DNA of 64,000 nucleotides from Ochromonas danica. Its lineage: Eukaryota; Sar; Chrysophyceae; Chromulinales; Chromulinaceae. The number at the start of each line of letters is the position of its first letter. The first letter of the stretch is position 1. Under the pieces are notes generated by a model. The model saw only the letters and a program-made list of their open reading frames with translations, did no database searches and was not told the origin of the DNA. Made by a program: the position numbers and the translations under genes. The stretch is from positions 116,365 to 180,364 of the forward strand of contig VKHL01000047.1 of assembly GCA_015146655.1 (NCBI GenBank). The letters are read 5' to 3'. Positions 22,108 through 31,609 of this stretch are shown here, piece by piece.

Positions 22108-25100
22108 ATGGATTCACCTTTGAAAGGACTTGAAAGACTTTCTGAAGAGTTGAAAGCAGAACGACAAAAGCTAAATATTGCTCTTCAAGAACGCGCACGT
22201 GTTCGATTAGAAGCAGAAACACACAAACAGACAATAGAACAACAAAAATATGAGATACAGGAACTAAATGAAACTATTGGTGAGCTACAAAGAGATCTTA
22301 GTTCTTGTACTAGTCAGTTAGAAAGCTTACAACAACAATACGATGAAATGCAAGAAGAGACACACAACAAAACACAACAATATCAAGAATGGTTACAATC
22401 ATCCAATCAATCTGAACAAGAGATCTCCTTGTTACATGATACAATTCGTCATCGAGAAGAAGAGGTAAAGTCTCTTCGTATTCAAATAGAGACGTTAGAA
22501 GGGAAAGCAGCCACAAAAGACGATCTCATTGCATCCTTGAAGAGTGAATTGTTGGAATTGCGCAAGACACATGCCATCTTAGACCAGCAAAAGCTAGAGA
22601 CATTTAAGCGACTAAACGAGATGGAGGTTGAGAGAGAGGATTTGGAAGTGAAGCTTCAATTGGTACATCTAGATGGGGAAAATCTGAATTGGAAGGTCTC
22701 CGCCCAAGAAGACCTCAGAGCCGAACTAGAGCAATCTCTGACTCTTAATACCATGTTAAACAAACAATTAAGAGAAGTGAATGAAAAACTGGAAGAAAAA
22801 TTCAGTCAGGAGAGACGTCTACAGGAAAATGTCAGTCATCTCACAGCAGAGAAACAAAAGCTTGAACAAGAAGTCAATCGACTACAACTATCCAATAATA
22901 ATCTTCAAGATGCACTTACAGCTGAAAAAGAAGCAAAGAAAGCAGTTCATGAGCGTTGTGATACTGTAGTAAGAAATCGTACCTTTCTTGATGAGCAAGT
23001 GGAAGAACTACGAGCAGCAAATCACTCCTTATTGGATGAGAAACTAGCCATGGAGAAAGACCTCCTCTCTACACGGCAACAACTAGAAGACATGCTTGTA
23101 GATCTACATGGAAAAGAAGGGTTAATAGGTGAATTGAGTGCAAAAGCAGCGCGGGCAGAGGAGGTGACAGAATTGACAGCTGAATTGGACAGTTTGCGAG
23201 CACAATTGCTACAACTGCGGAAACAAATGATCAAACGAGACTTGGAAGAACAAGCTGGTGTGCTCCCACCAAAGGCAATTATTGATAGAGAGCAACAAGG
23301 TCGTTCGGTAGGTATAATACATCTCACCTACTCACTTTTTCTCTTGTTTAACAGTGTTTCTTCTTATGATATTTTGCAATCATACCAGATCTATGAAGGA
23401 ATAATATCTAGTTTACGAGAGGAATTGGAGAGAATGACTTTACAACATGATGAGATGGCTCGTAAATATGATGTTGCCATGGAGAAAGCGAGTCGAGTGG
23501 ATCTACTCGTAGAGGAAGTCTCCATCTATCAGGAAATGGCACGCAACATCTCCAAGGATAGTCAGACGTAAGTTCCAGCCTTCTATCTATCCTTCCTTTG
23601 CCTTTTGAGTAAAAGATGTACTCATCGATGATTCCTTGTTTTAGCGTTGCTCTAGCTGCTTCGGAAGTAACAGAGAGGAACATCCAACATAGTCATGAAC
23701 GCCAACATCTCCTTCACGAACTACATAAATGCGAGACAAATCTCTTGAGTATACAAGCTGAAAACAAACGCTTACGTGATGAAGTAGATGATCTCAAAGA
23801 AAAGATGAAGACTGTTCATGCTGAGAAAATGGCGACAGACAGAAGAGCAACAGAAGTGTTTGCAAGCCAATCTCGATCTGAGGTAAGTCAACAATGACGT
23901 TCAATGACTGTCTGTCTACCTTTGACATTCTGCTTATTGATGAATACATGTCCTTCTCATCTGCTCTCTTTGTCATCTCTAAGGCTACACTGGAAGACTT
24001 GAGGCGTAAATATGATATCCTTCAGATTGAAATGGAGAAAGCCAAAAGAACAATTCATGATTGTACTTTTCAAATTAACGACCTTTCAAAGAAAGAACAA
24101 GAACTACACAATCTTCGTATTGAATATGATAAACAATGCAAACTATTTGAAAGTAGCAAATCTTCTCAATTACTTGAAGGAGAAGAGAAACTCTTTGAAG
24201 GTGAGCGTGCCAAACAACAAAGAGACCTTTACAGACAAGAAGCTGAGGCGTCAAAGATTAAACTTGAGGCTATGCAAAGAGATTTGGAGAAGTTATTGAG
24301 AGAAAACCAGCAATTAATGAAACAATTGGAATCAGCTTTAAGAGAGAAAGACCAATACAAGAATCAAGTACAACAAGAAGAACAATCTCGTATTGATCAA
24401 CAATTAGGTGAATTAAAACGTGATCTTGCACAATCATTAGCTGATTGGGATGATTTAGAACATGAAAAGAAAATTAAAGATACTCTTCTTCAAGAACTAC
24501 AAACAGAATATACGAAAGAGAAAGAACATAGTAATGCCTTATCTATGCAACTTCGTGTTTTAGAAGAGAAAATGAAAATAGCAAGTCAAGAGTTATCAGT
24601 ATTTCGTTCTTTAGATGTTTATAATTCTTCTCTTCAAGCAGAGTTGAAAACTTATCGTGAGGAAAAGGCAACCTCATCATCATCTGCTGCTGTTAACTCT
24701 TTCTTGACTTATCCCAAAGCTACCATTGCTGAACCTATGCAATCAAAATACAAGCAAAGTAGTAATAGTTTTATTACTAATAACAACAATAACAATACAT
24801 CAACATTCTTAGGAACAAGAAATAATAATAATCATAATATCATGAAAACAGATAGAAGTCAATCAAACCTACTTTCTCTATCTCAACAAAATCTCTTATC
24901 AGTAAGCAAATTTGACAATAGCATGCAAATTCATGGTGAGTCAAGAAAGTTATCATTGGATGATTTTGTGGATAGTAGTGAAGCTACAGAATATCTTAGT
25001 CAGTCAGCCACGGAGGAAACTCTTTCCATTCCTCCTGCAGAACACAAACAGAAAGTGGAAGAAGATGATAAAGAAGAAAAGCAACGAGAAGAACTTCTTC

Positions 25101-25489
25101 TTCAACGTTCAAAACGTAAAGCAATACGTGAACAACAATTAAGAGAGAAGTTATTACAAGAGGAACGTTCACGTAGTGTTAATAGATCAACTTCTCGTGA
25201 GAGTAGCAATAATACATCCCCATTGAAATCTATGGTGAGCAGTCAAAGAAGTTTGAAATCTTCTATCGAAGAGACCAAGAATAGAAATTGGCTTTCCAAT
25301 TCTAAACCATTATCTGAATCTCAAGGTCCACGACAGCAGAATTACTCTTCTTATCGCAATCAACAATTTGGAGGTGGACGATCCATCACTTCCTTTTCTC
25401 AGAGCTATCAACAACCATCACAAACTGTAGCATCTTTGTCCAGAGCTAAATCAGAATTAGACAGAGCTCGTCGTCTTATTTCTATGTAA
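22108..25489 (+). CDS. Long coiled-coil protein
   Basis: Exons are 22108-23307, 23389-23567, 23645-23882 and 23984-25489, giving 1,040 aa. Start ATG 22108 (MDSPLKGLERLSEEL) was chosen because upstream in-frame sequence is low-complexity Asn/Arg and lacks an ATG. Nearly all of residues 1-710 is heptad-like Glu/Lys/Gln/Leu coiled coil. The C-terminal 300 residues are Ser/Asn-rich and disordered, with basic patches such as RKAIREQQLREKL. Intron 1 (81 bp) is a multiple of three and has no stop, so its retention would add 27 residues. No family was recognised. A structural role at centrosome or flagellum is possible but not shown. Confidence 0.8.
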
Positions 25490-25661
25490 GATAGAGTGTT
25501 AGATACTTTAGTGGTAGAACTTTCCGGGGGGTATATCACCGTATTCCATTTCTTTTATTGGTATGATTAAATACGCTAGTTTTGTAATTGCTATCTTGTA
25601 TTTAGAAGTTATTTTTACACACTAAAGGAAACACAACTTCCTAGTACTACTACCCAAACTA

Positions 25662-27488
25662 TTATCGCACTTCCATAGCTCCATCACCACCCGAGGAAGT
25701 CTTTTGATGGTCATTGTTATTATTGTCCAACATGGAGCGAAAGGAAGCAGTACTTGCGGACGGCTTTAGTGCCGAGGATGCCGAGGCTCGCAATGTGTAC
25801 AAAGACCATTTGTCTTTCTTCGGCTCAGTCACATAGAAAGCAGTCCAATGAAGCTTCAAAGGGTCAACACGTAATTTACTTTCCGGATATTTAAGAAGAA
25901 GCTCATCAATTAAAGCAGGAGATGCATAGACAACATATTGACTTCCACCTTCTCCATTCTCAACTTTCTTTAACAATCCCAACATTGTCAAGGTTGACAC
26001 AAGATCTTCAGGTAAGATAGATGTCATACAACTAAGATCAATGATTGATAACAAACTTTGCGAATGATTTTTCAATATACGCAATAGTACACTAGCCCAA
26101 TAAGAACGATAACCTACAGCTCCAAGATCAGAGAGAGGTTTCTCTGGAGAACCAACTTTTTCCTCTTTCTTAGACAACTCATAGGAAAACTCCATAAGAA
26201 ATCGTCCATATCCTTTACGTTGATAACATGGGAATGTAAGGATACAGGCAAGATTATATCCTAAATCACTATACTTTTCTTTACTAAAGTATCCCACTGG
26301 ATGGTATCCACGTTCATCTTGACTACAAAGAATATAAAATAAGAATTGATCAACATCCCAATAGAGAGTCTTATGATCAAGAAAGAGTTTTGCAAAGAAA
26401 CATAAATTCTGACAATAGATTCTTTCTACACCACCATCTAACTCAAACATAGAAACTTGATCATCACGATAGATCTCATTTCCTGGAGGATGACGATCAA
26501 GATCAGGTCTACTTTGATAGCGTATTAATTCTTGTTTTGTACGAAAGAAACGAAATGAGAACTCACAAAAGTATAGACAATCTACAAAGCCATTAGGAGT
26601 ATATTCCTTTGGGAAAGGTGAGAAATACCAACATTCCATGATATATCTACCTAACTGTACTGTACGAACATTCTTTACTTTAGTGATCTTCTCATGCTCT
26701 AATAGAGACACTTCATCCAGTCCTTCATGCTCATCATGATCAAGATCAGCAACAGTTGATAACGTTTGTTGTTGTTGTGTTGTAGAAGAGGAAGAGGTAG
26801 AAGTTGTCAAAGTCAGCGTATGATCATGTGCTAACTTGTTCGCCACAGATGGCAAATGCACTATACGAGAAGCAGGTACCCATTCATCCATTCTTCGGTT
26901 GAAGTCCAAGTAATGCAGATAGTAGGTCAAGCTTTCAGCTGAGATCTCAGAAGCATTGCTAGGTGAAGGACTAGGACTGACCTCGACAACGCGGGCGATA
27001 CGATTGGAACCGTCACGATAGGAGACGACTATGTGATGACCCACTTTAAGAGGATGAATATCATATCGAGGATCTCCATCAATATCTACTATACCACTAC
27101 CATGACCGGCGTGACCATGACTGGATGACCCAACTGTCCCAGTCCCATTAGCAGTCGTGGTGGCAGTCTTGGAAACCGATGTTTTCGATTTGGACTGAAG
27201 ACCTTCAGCCTGGGCTTGCTGCTCACGCAATAATTGCTGTTCTCGTTCAAGTGCTTTTTGAGCATTGGGTTTCCTTCCACGTCGTCCTTTGACAGGCACA
27301 GGGGCAGAGGCAGGGACAGTAATTGGGATATCATCAGAGGTCGCTACAGACAATTGACTATCCGTCTTGCCAACTAGATTAGCTTCCTGACTAACATTAG
27401 GAATTATTTCAGTTGTTGGCTGACTCTCAGAGAGGCTTTTTCTTCCTCTTTTCTTCATTCTCTTCACAAAATCATTCAAAGCATCCAC
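25662..27488 (-). CDS. KAT5: MYST-family histone acetyltransferase (Tip60/Esa1 type)
   Basis: The single exon encodes 608 aa. Two AT-hook-like motifs (KKRGRKS near 12, KGRRGRKPN near 67) precede a chromo-barrel/Tudor-knot domain (about 140-215, HPLKVGHHIVVSYRDG to MDEWVPASRIV). The MYST domain (about 265-540) contains RHPPGNEIYRDD, DHKTLYWDVD with the Lys that MYST enzymes autoacetylate, ACILTFPCYQRKGYGRFLM with the acetyl-CoA loop and catalytic Cys, and SPEKPLSDLG with the catalytic Glu. The zinc-finger position reads CEFSFRFF...RYQSRPDLDRHPPG, so most C2HC ligands are absent, as in yeast Esa1. It likely acetylates histone H4/H2A in a NuA4-type complex. KAT8 is the alternative assignment. 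It converges with the coiled-coil gene. Confidence 0.9.
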   Translation of the reverse strand: MDALNDFVKRMKKRGRKSLSESQPTTEIIPNVSQEANLVGKTDSQLSVATSDDIPITVPASAPVPVKGRRGRKPNAQKALEREQQLLREQQAQAEGLQSKSKTSVSKTATTTANGTGTVGSSSHGHAGHGSGIVDIDGDPRYDIHPLKVGHHIVVSYRDGSNRIARVVEVSPSPSPSNASEISAESLTYYLHYLDFNRRMDEWVPASRIVHLPSVANKLAHDHTLTLTTSTSSSSTTQQQQTLSTVADLDHDEHEGLDEVSLLEHEKITKVKNVRTVQLGRYIMECWYFSPFPKEYTPNGFVDCLYFCEFSFRFFRTKQELIRYQSRPDLDRHPPGNEIYRDDQVSMFELDGGVERIYCQNLCFFAKLFLDHKTLYWDVDQFLFYILCSQDERGYHPVGYFSKEKYSDLGYNLACILTFPCYQRKGYGRFLMEFSYELSKKEEKVGSPEKPLSDLGAVGYRSYWASVLLRILKNHSQSLLSIIDLSCMTSILPEDLVSTLTMLGLLKKVENGEGGSQYVVYASPALIDELLLKYPESKLRVDPLKLHWTAFYVTEPKKDKWSLYTLRASASSALKPSASTASFRSMLDNNNNDHQKTSSGGDGAMEVR

Positions 27489-28513
27489 TAGTCCAACTCT
27501 TTCCGTCCACCTGGTCTACATTCTCTGATTACCAAATATCCAAACTCACAGATCTTCAGATCTTCAGAGTTTGAGGGCTTGGGGAGACGGATCAACAGTT
27601 GATCAAATGGAATAAAGTTAGCCTATCATCAAATACGTCATGAGTCATGATATATCAATTGTATTAGAGTTTTGACCGTTATGCTATTGTTGAACGTGCA
27701 ACCAGTGCCCATAGATTCTCCGGGAGGACAAGGCAATGGAGATCGTCGCTGTCGTGGAGGCCCACCAGGAAGAGATGCAGGGAGTCCAAAACAATACTCC
27801 TCAACCTCCTCATGCAACTTTAACACCGGAACTAGAGAGGTAAGTCCTTCTCCGCATCGAAGCTGGGCAGCCTCCAACCGTTGTGGCAGAAACGCTGTTC
27901 AAGTTCTTGAATGCTATCGATATGCATGACCACTTTAGACAGTGATTTTTGGAGGCTAGAAGTCAGTTGGCAAAGAAGGAGTTATTGCAGTGGATAATAT
28001 TGGGAAGGGGCGTTCCAAATTTGGGGTGCCCTACTTCCGAACCAACACCATGCAGCCATCCATAATAACATGTGGACTCTCTCCTCACAGGTCTGTGCTT
28101 ATGGATGGCGATAACCAGCACCTGTTCGTGGGACACCTGAAAGAGAATCAGTCAGCAATGCGCGGCACAACTTCTTTCAAATGTTCTCTCTGGTCTCTTT
28201 AATTCGCGCATTATGTCCTGACAGTGTTCTTGACTGAAAATGAGAGGAAAGGAAATGGCTATTTATAACAGAATTAATGAACTTTATTTACTATCAATCT
28301 GTCAATATTTCATTGATGACTTGGTGGTCTTTAAGATTCGCATTATTCCTGGCACTCAAGAGGCTGTTGAACGGACTGATCGGCTCATTCGATTAAATTT
28401 ACAAGCACAATTTTGCGAGAAAGCAATTAAGAGTTAGTGTTTTGTTGACAGGCAATATATAGACGATGATCTCGACTAGAGCTGTTACCATGCATTCGAG
28501 GCATTCGAGGCTT
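27489..28513. other. Gap upstream of MYST gene with unassigned short frames
   Basis: About 1 kb. A stretch at 27740-27839 reads as a plausible short exon (ATG, Gln/Pro-rich, then a GTAAG donor), but no continuing frame is convincing. Another frame (28240-28437) shows no family features. Part may be UTR or decayed repeat. Nothing here is supported as a gene. Confidence 0.35.
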
Positions 28514-29074
28514 TCACTCTCTATTTCCTCCTTGCTGTTCGATGAAAGCTTCCACCAAATCACCATCTTCCATCTCAAGAGTCTTGGGTGTTTCCTCTGC
28601 AGTGACTCGTCTTCCATCATACATGAATCTGACAGCCCCTGCTTCCAAACCTCTTCTCGAGCGGTAGGTATCAAAGATCTTACTCATCTTTGTAGTTTTC
28701 TTAACTCTGAAGGCCAATTCTTCACTTCCTTCCTTGATCTTGATTGAAATCACCCCTTCTTTTGCCTGATCTGCGTTTTCTTCCTCACCACTCATTGGTC
28801 CTCCTCCTGAACAATGAACGAAGACCTCCACCAAGTTGGTCTTATCGATAGACACGAAGTCTTCGACTTTGGTATTACCACGAAGTCTATCTTCGTCAGA
28901 GAAGAATCTCAATGATTCGAGACAATTCTTTGTTTTCTGGGCGTATTCAAGAAACAAATCATTCAGAGTTGAAGCATTCTCAGTGACCAACCCGACCATG
29001 CCAATGCTTTCTTCATGGAAGAAGATCACAGCAGGAATATTATGAGTATTATCCACATCACCATTCGACATCAT
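28514..29074 (-). CDS. Tandem SUMO-like protein (two ubiquitin-fold units)
   Basis: From ATG 29074 (MMSNGDVDN) the frame gives 186 aa. The C-terminal unit (ISIKIKEGSEELAFRVKK to VEAFIEQQGGNRE) is a clear SUMO: MSKIFDTY, VRFMYDGRRV and the diglycine followed by four residues for a SUMO protease to remove. The N-terminal unit (VIFFHEESIGMVGLVTE to VEVFVHCSGGG) has the same beta-grasp pattern: LNDLFLEYAQK, LRFFSDEDRLRGN, then Gly-Gly. The frame stays open upstream to ATG 29236, adding a Phe/His/Tyr-rich stretch, but that segment overlaps an E2F-like promoter site, so the shorter start is preferred. Functions could be a poly-SUMO precursor or a fixed di-SUMO. The gene faces the lipase. Confidence 0.8.
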   Translation of the reverse strand: MMSNGDVDNTHNIPAVIFFHEESIGMVGLVTENASTLNDLFLEYAQKTKNCLESLRFFSDEDRLRGNTKVEDFVSIDKTNLVEVFVHCSGGGPMSGEEENADQAKEGVISIKIKEGSEELAFRVKKTTKMSKIFDTYRSRRGLEAGAVRFMYDGRRVTAEETPKTLEMEDGDLVEAFIEQQGGNRE

Positions 29075-29236
29075 TCCCAGAGTCGCGTACACTTCCTTCT
29101 GATAGTTAGATAGTTTAGTTGAATGACTCAAGATGGGGAGGAGGGACAAGGCCAGGAAGTCGGAAGTGGTGTGGTGGCCGTGCTGGTAAAACTGGTAAAA
29201 ACCGTGAGCCATGCTGGTAAAACTGGGCAGTCCCAT

Positions 29237-29246
29237 TTTCCCGCGC
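29237..29246 (+). promoter_or_regulatory. E2F-like site between SUMO-like and lipase genes
   Basis: TTTTCCCGCG followed by CACA, about 100 bases upstream of the lipase ATG and 163 bases upstream of the preferred SUMO-like ATG. Confidence 0.4.
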
Positions 29247-29347
29247 ACATGAGAACTTTCCCTTCTATTTATTCATCAGCGCTTGGGCTGTTTTGGTCAT
29301 CATCGCCATCTATTGTTAGATAAGACTACTACCATTGTCACGAGAAA

Positions 29348-30228
29348 ATGAATCTTCTTCTTCAATGTGCTCTCGTCTTGTTGACCATACAGCAAGTTTT
29401 ATCCTATGACTGGCTGTCTGGAAATACTTCCATCTGGTTGTGTGCGGCTGCTTATTGTGAGACCAATACTTATCAAACCCGTGCCTTCAAAGGATATACT
29501 TCTGGTTTTATAGTGACCAACGTAATTGATCAAAAAGATGAAGATGTCCAGGTAATCAAATTTCCGGCATCTTTGAATTTTCCTAGAATTATTATTAATT
29601 ATTTTATTTTATTATTTGTTTTGTTTGTTGATAGGGTTATGTGGGTTATCTGCCTTCCCAGAGCTCCATTTTTGTCGCTTTCCGTGGATCTACTTCTATT
29701 CAAGATTGGTTGAATAACTTGGATGCTCTTCTTACTTCTTATCCTAAATGTGATAAGTGTCAAGTACATAAGGGCTTCTATAGTGCCCAGAAGAGTGTCA
29801 GCGACTATGTCATCTCTGCTGTACAAGCCTTGAAACAGAAGTTTCCTTCTTACACCGTCGTCGTGACTGGGCATTCTTTGGGTGCTGCTATGGCGACATT
29901 GACTACTGTGGACCTCTTGGACAGTGGGATCGCTCCAGTGCGCATGTTCCACTTTGGTTCTCCTCGTGTTGGCAACACCGCTTTTGCCAACTGGTTCTCT
30001 GATAAGGTCTCCGATCGCAACCGCAACACCCACTACAAAGATATGGTTCCTCATGTTCCCATGCATGAGCGCTTCACCCATCATTCTGGTGAATGGTACG
30101 AAGATCCTTCTGGTCTCCACCAGTGCAACGGTCTGGAGGACTCCAATTGCTCTTACCAGTGGCATATCACTAACATCGATGATCACATGAACTATCTTGG
30201 CCTCTATGTTGGATGTGAGTCTGTCTAG
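29348..30228 (+). CDS. Secreted class 3 (fungal-type) lipase
   Basis: Exons are 29348-29551 and 29635-30228 (phase 0 intron, 83 bp), giving 265 aa. A signal peptide (about residues 1-19, ending QQVLS) indicates secretion. The alpha/beta-hydrolase nucleophile elbow is VVVTGHSLGAAMA. SSIFVAFRGSTS carries the oxyanion strand typical of class 3 lipases. The catalytic Asp is likely in YKDMVPHVP and the His in the C-terminal part (HITNIDDHMNY). Six or more Cys residues suit an extracellular enzyme. Expected reaction: triacylglycerol or related ester hydrolysis. Confidence 0.92.
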
Positions 30229-30411
30229 AGCCAGAGAACATGAACACTTCCAGTGTTGAATGATGATATTTTACTATTCGTAGATTTAAGTAGACAGCAA
30301 CAGTGCGTATTTCTGAGATCTTGTTGCTCAGTTGTTCATTGTAGTTTGGATATTGTATTTTAATCTCCTAACTCTAAATGACGTTTAACTAATGGTAATT
30401 ACAACAGCTAT

Positions 30412-31380
30412 TCAAATAATGTTCAGTTCTGCTAAATAGGAGGGTATACCATGCGGATAAGACTTAGCAATCATTTCAGCATAAATACGATCGTCAGCTT
30501 CGCTAAACACCTCTTTACTTCCTCCAATTCGACCTGATCGTATGAACTCAAATCCAGTCTTCCATGGTACTGACACTGGAGAAAATTGCTTACTATGAGC
30601 TTTCATATAATCAAATGTAACAAAAGGAGCAATATTATGAACTTCTTGATCAGAGAGAGAAAGATCAAGAAAATGAGCAATTCTTTGCATTTGTTCTTCT
30701 AAGTGATGAATAAGATCTTCATATCTCACTATGAGAATAGTATTAGATCTATCACTATCAACATCTAGCTGCTGCTGCTGATCATGATATGCCTTCATCC
30801 AACTCTCTAAATGCTTTAACCAACTACCAAAAATAATTTTCCCATTTACCCAATCTTGTAGAAAATCTGTTAAACTACCAGAATAATGGTCATTATCATC
30901 TTGATTAGCAAGATGATGATAGAAAGAGAGTGCTACATCTTTACCATGACGTATAACATAGATATATTTCATTTTCTTTCCTTTAGGCATCATAGGATAA
31001 TGTAAATGTGTATTAAATAATCTTCTTCCTATTTTATGATGATTGCTTGAAAAATGAGAAGAAAGACAACTTTTGTCTTCATTCCATGTATGACTCGCTT
31101 CATAAAATGGTGCATAATTAGAAATATGATCAAAGGATTGATCACCATGTGTTAGAAGATTATAAACAATACATTGCATCCAAGTAGTACCAGATTTGGG
31201 ATATGATGTGATGAAGATACTTGGAAGATCATCTTCATTATCAGGTAAGGAAGAACAAAGAGATAGAATAGAAGGAGAGGAAATTGATAATAATGGAAAT
31301 AATTCTTCTTTTTCTTCTTCTTCTTCCTTTTCTGTCATTTCTTTTCTCTTTATGATTAGTGTGAGCAAATCCCACATCAT
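30412..31380 (-). CDS. Cytosolic-type sulfotransferase
   Basis: Transfers sulfate from PAPS to an alcohol, phenol or amine acceptor. The single exon gives 322 aa from ATG 31380 (MMWDLL); a later Met (MTEKEE) is an alternative start. ITSYPKSGTTWMQ is the 5'-phosphosulfate loop and YVIRHGKDVALSFYHH the 3'-phosphate site. The C-terminal SGRIGGSKEVFSEADD matches the usual RKGxxGDWKxxF block in a divergent form. No signal or membrane segment was seen. It converges with the lipase. Substrate cannot be inferred. Confidence 0.9.
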   Translation of the reverse strand: MMWDLLTLIIKRKEMTEKEEEEEKEELFPLLSISSPSILSLCSSLPDNEDDLPSIFITSYPKSGTTWMQCIVYNLLTHGDQSFDHISNYAPFYEASHTWNEDKSCLSSHFSSNHHKIGRRLFNTHLHYPMMPKGKKMKYIYVIRHGKDVALSFYHHLANQDDNDHYSGSLTDFLQDWVNGKIIFGSWLKHLESWMKAYHDQQQQLDVDSDRSNTILIVRYEDLIHHLEEQMQRIAHFLDLSLSDQEVHNIAPFVTFDYMKAHSKQFSPVSVPWKTGFEFIRSGRIGGSKEVFSEADDRIYAEMIAKSYPHGIPSYLAELNII

Positions 31381-31609
31381 TTGGAATCGCAAGGAGAGAT
31401 AGAACTCCAGTTTATCGAGTTTCACATCAGAAGTGATTAGTTTCTTCTTAAGTTAATCACGGAGAATGTTACTTGTGCCAACCATACAAGAGCTATATAT
31501 AGTAGCTACAGTGAAGAGGTTTAACAATTTATTGGACTAACAACAATTGATTAACCAAGTCACATTTTCTTACTCTCTTTCTAGACTGCAGTGTATATGA
31601 CCTTGATAT

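Noticed and set aside
27672-28437. Short plus-strand frames upstream of the MYST gene
   Set aside because: One has an exon-like start and donor, but no consistent continuation or known family.
29075-29236. Longer N-terminus for the SUMO-like protein
   Set aside because: The extra residues look non-coding and would place an E2F-like promoter site at the start codon. The longer start remains possible.
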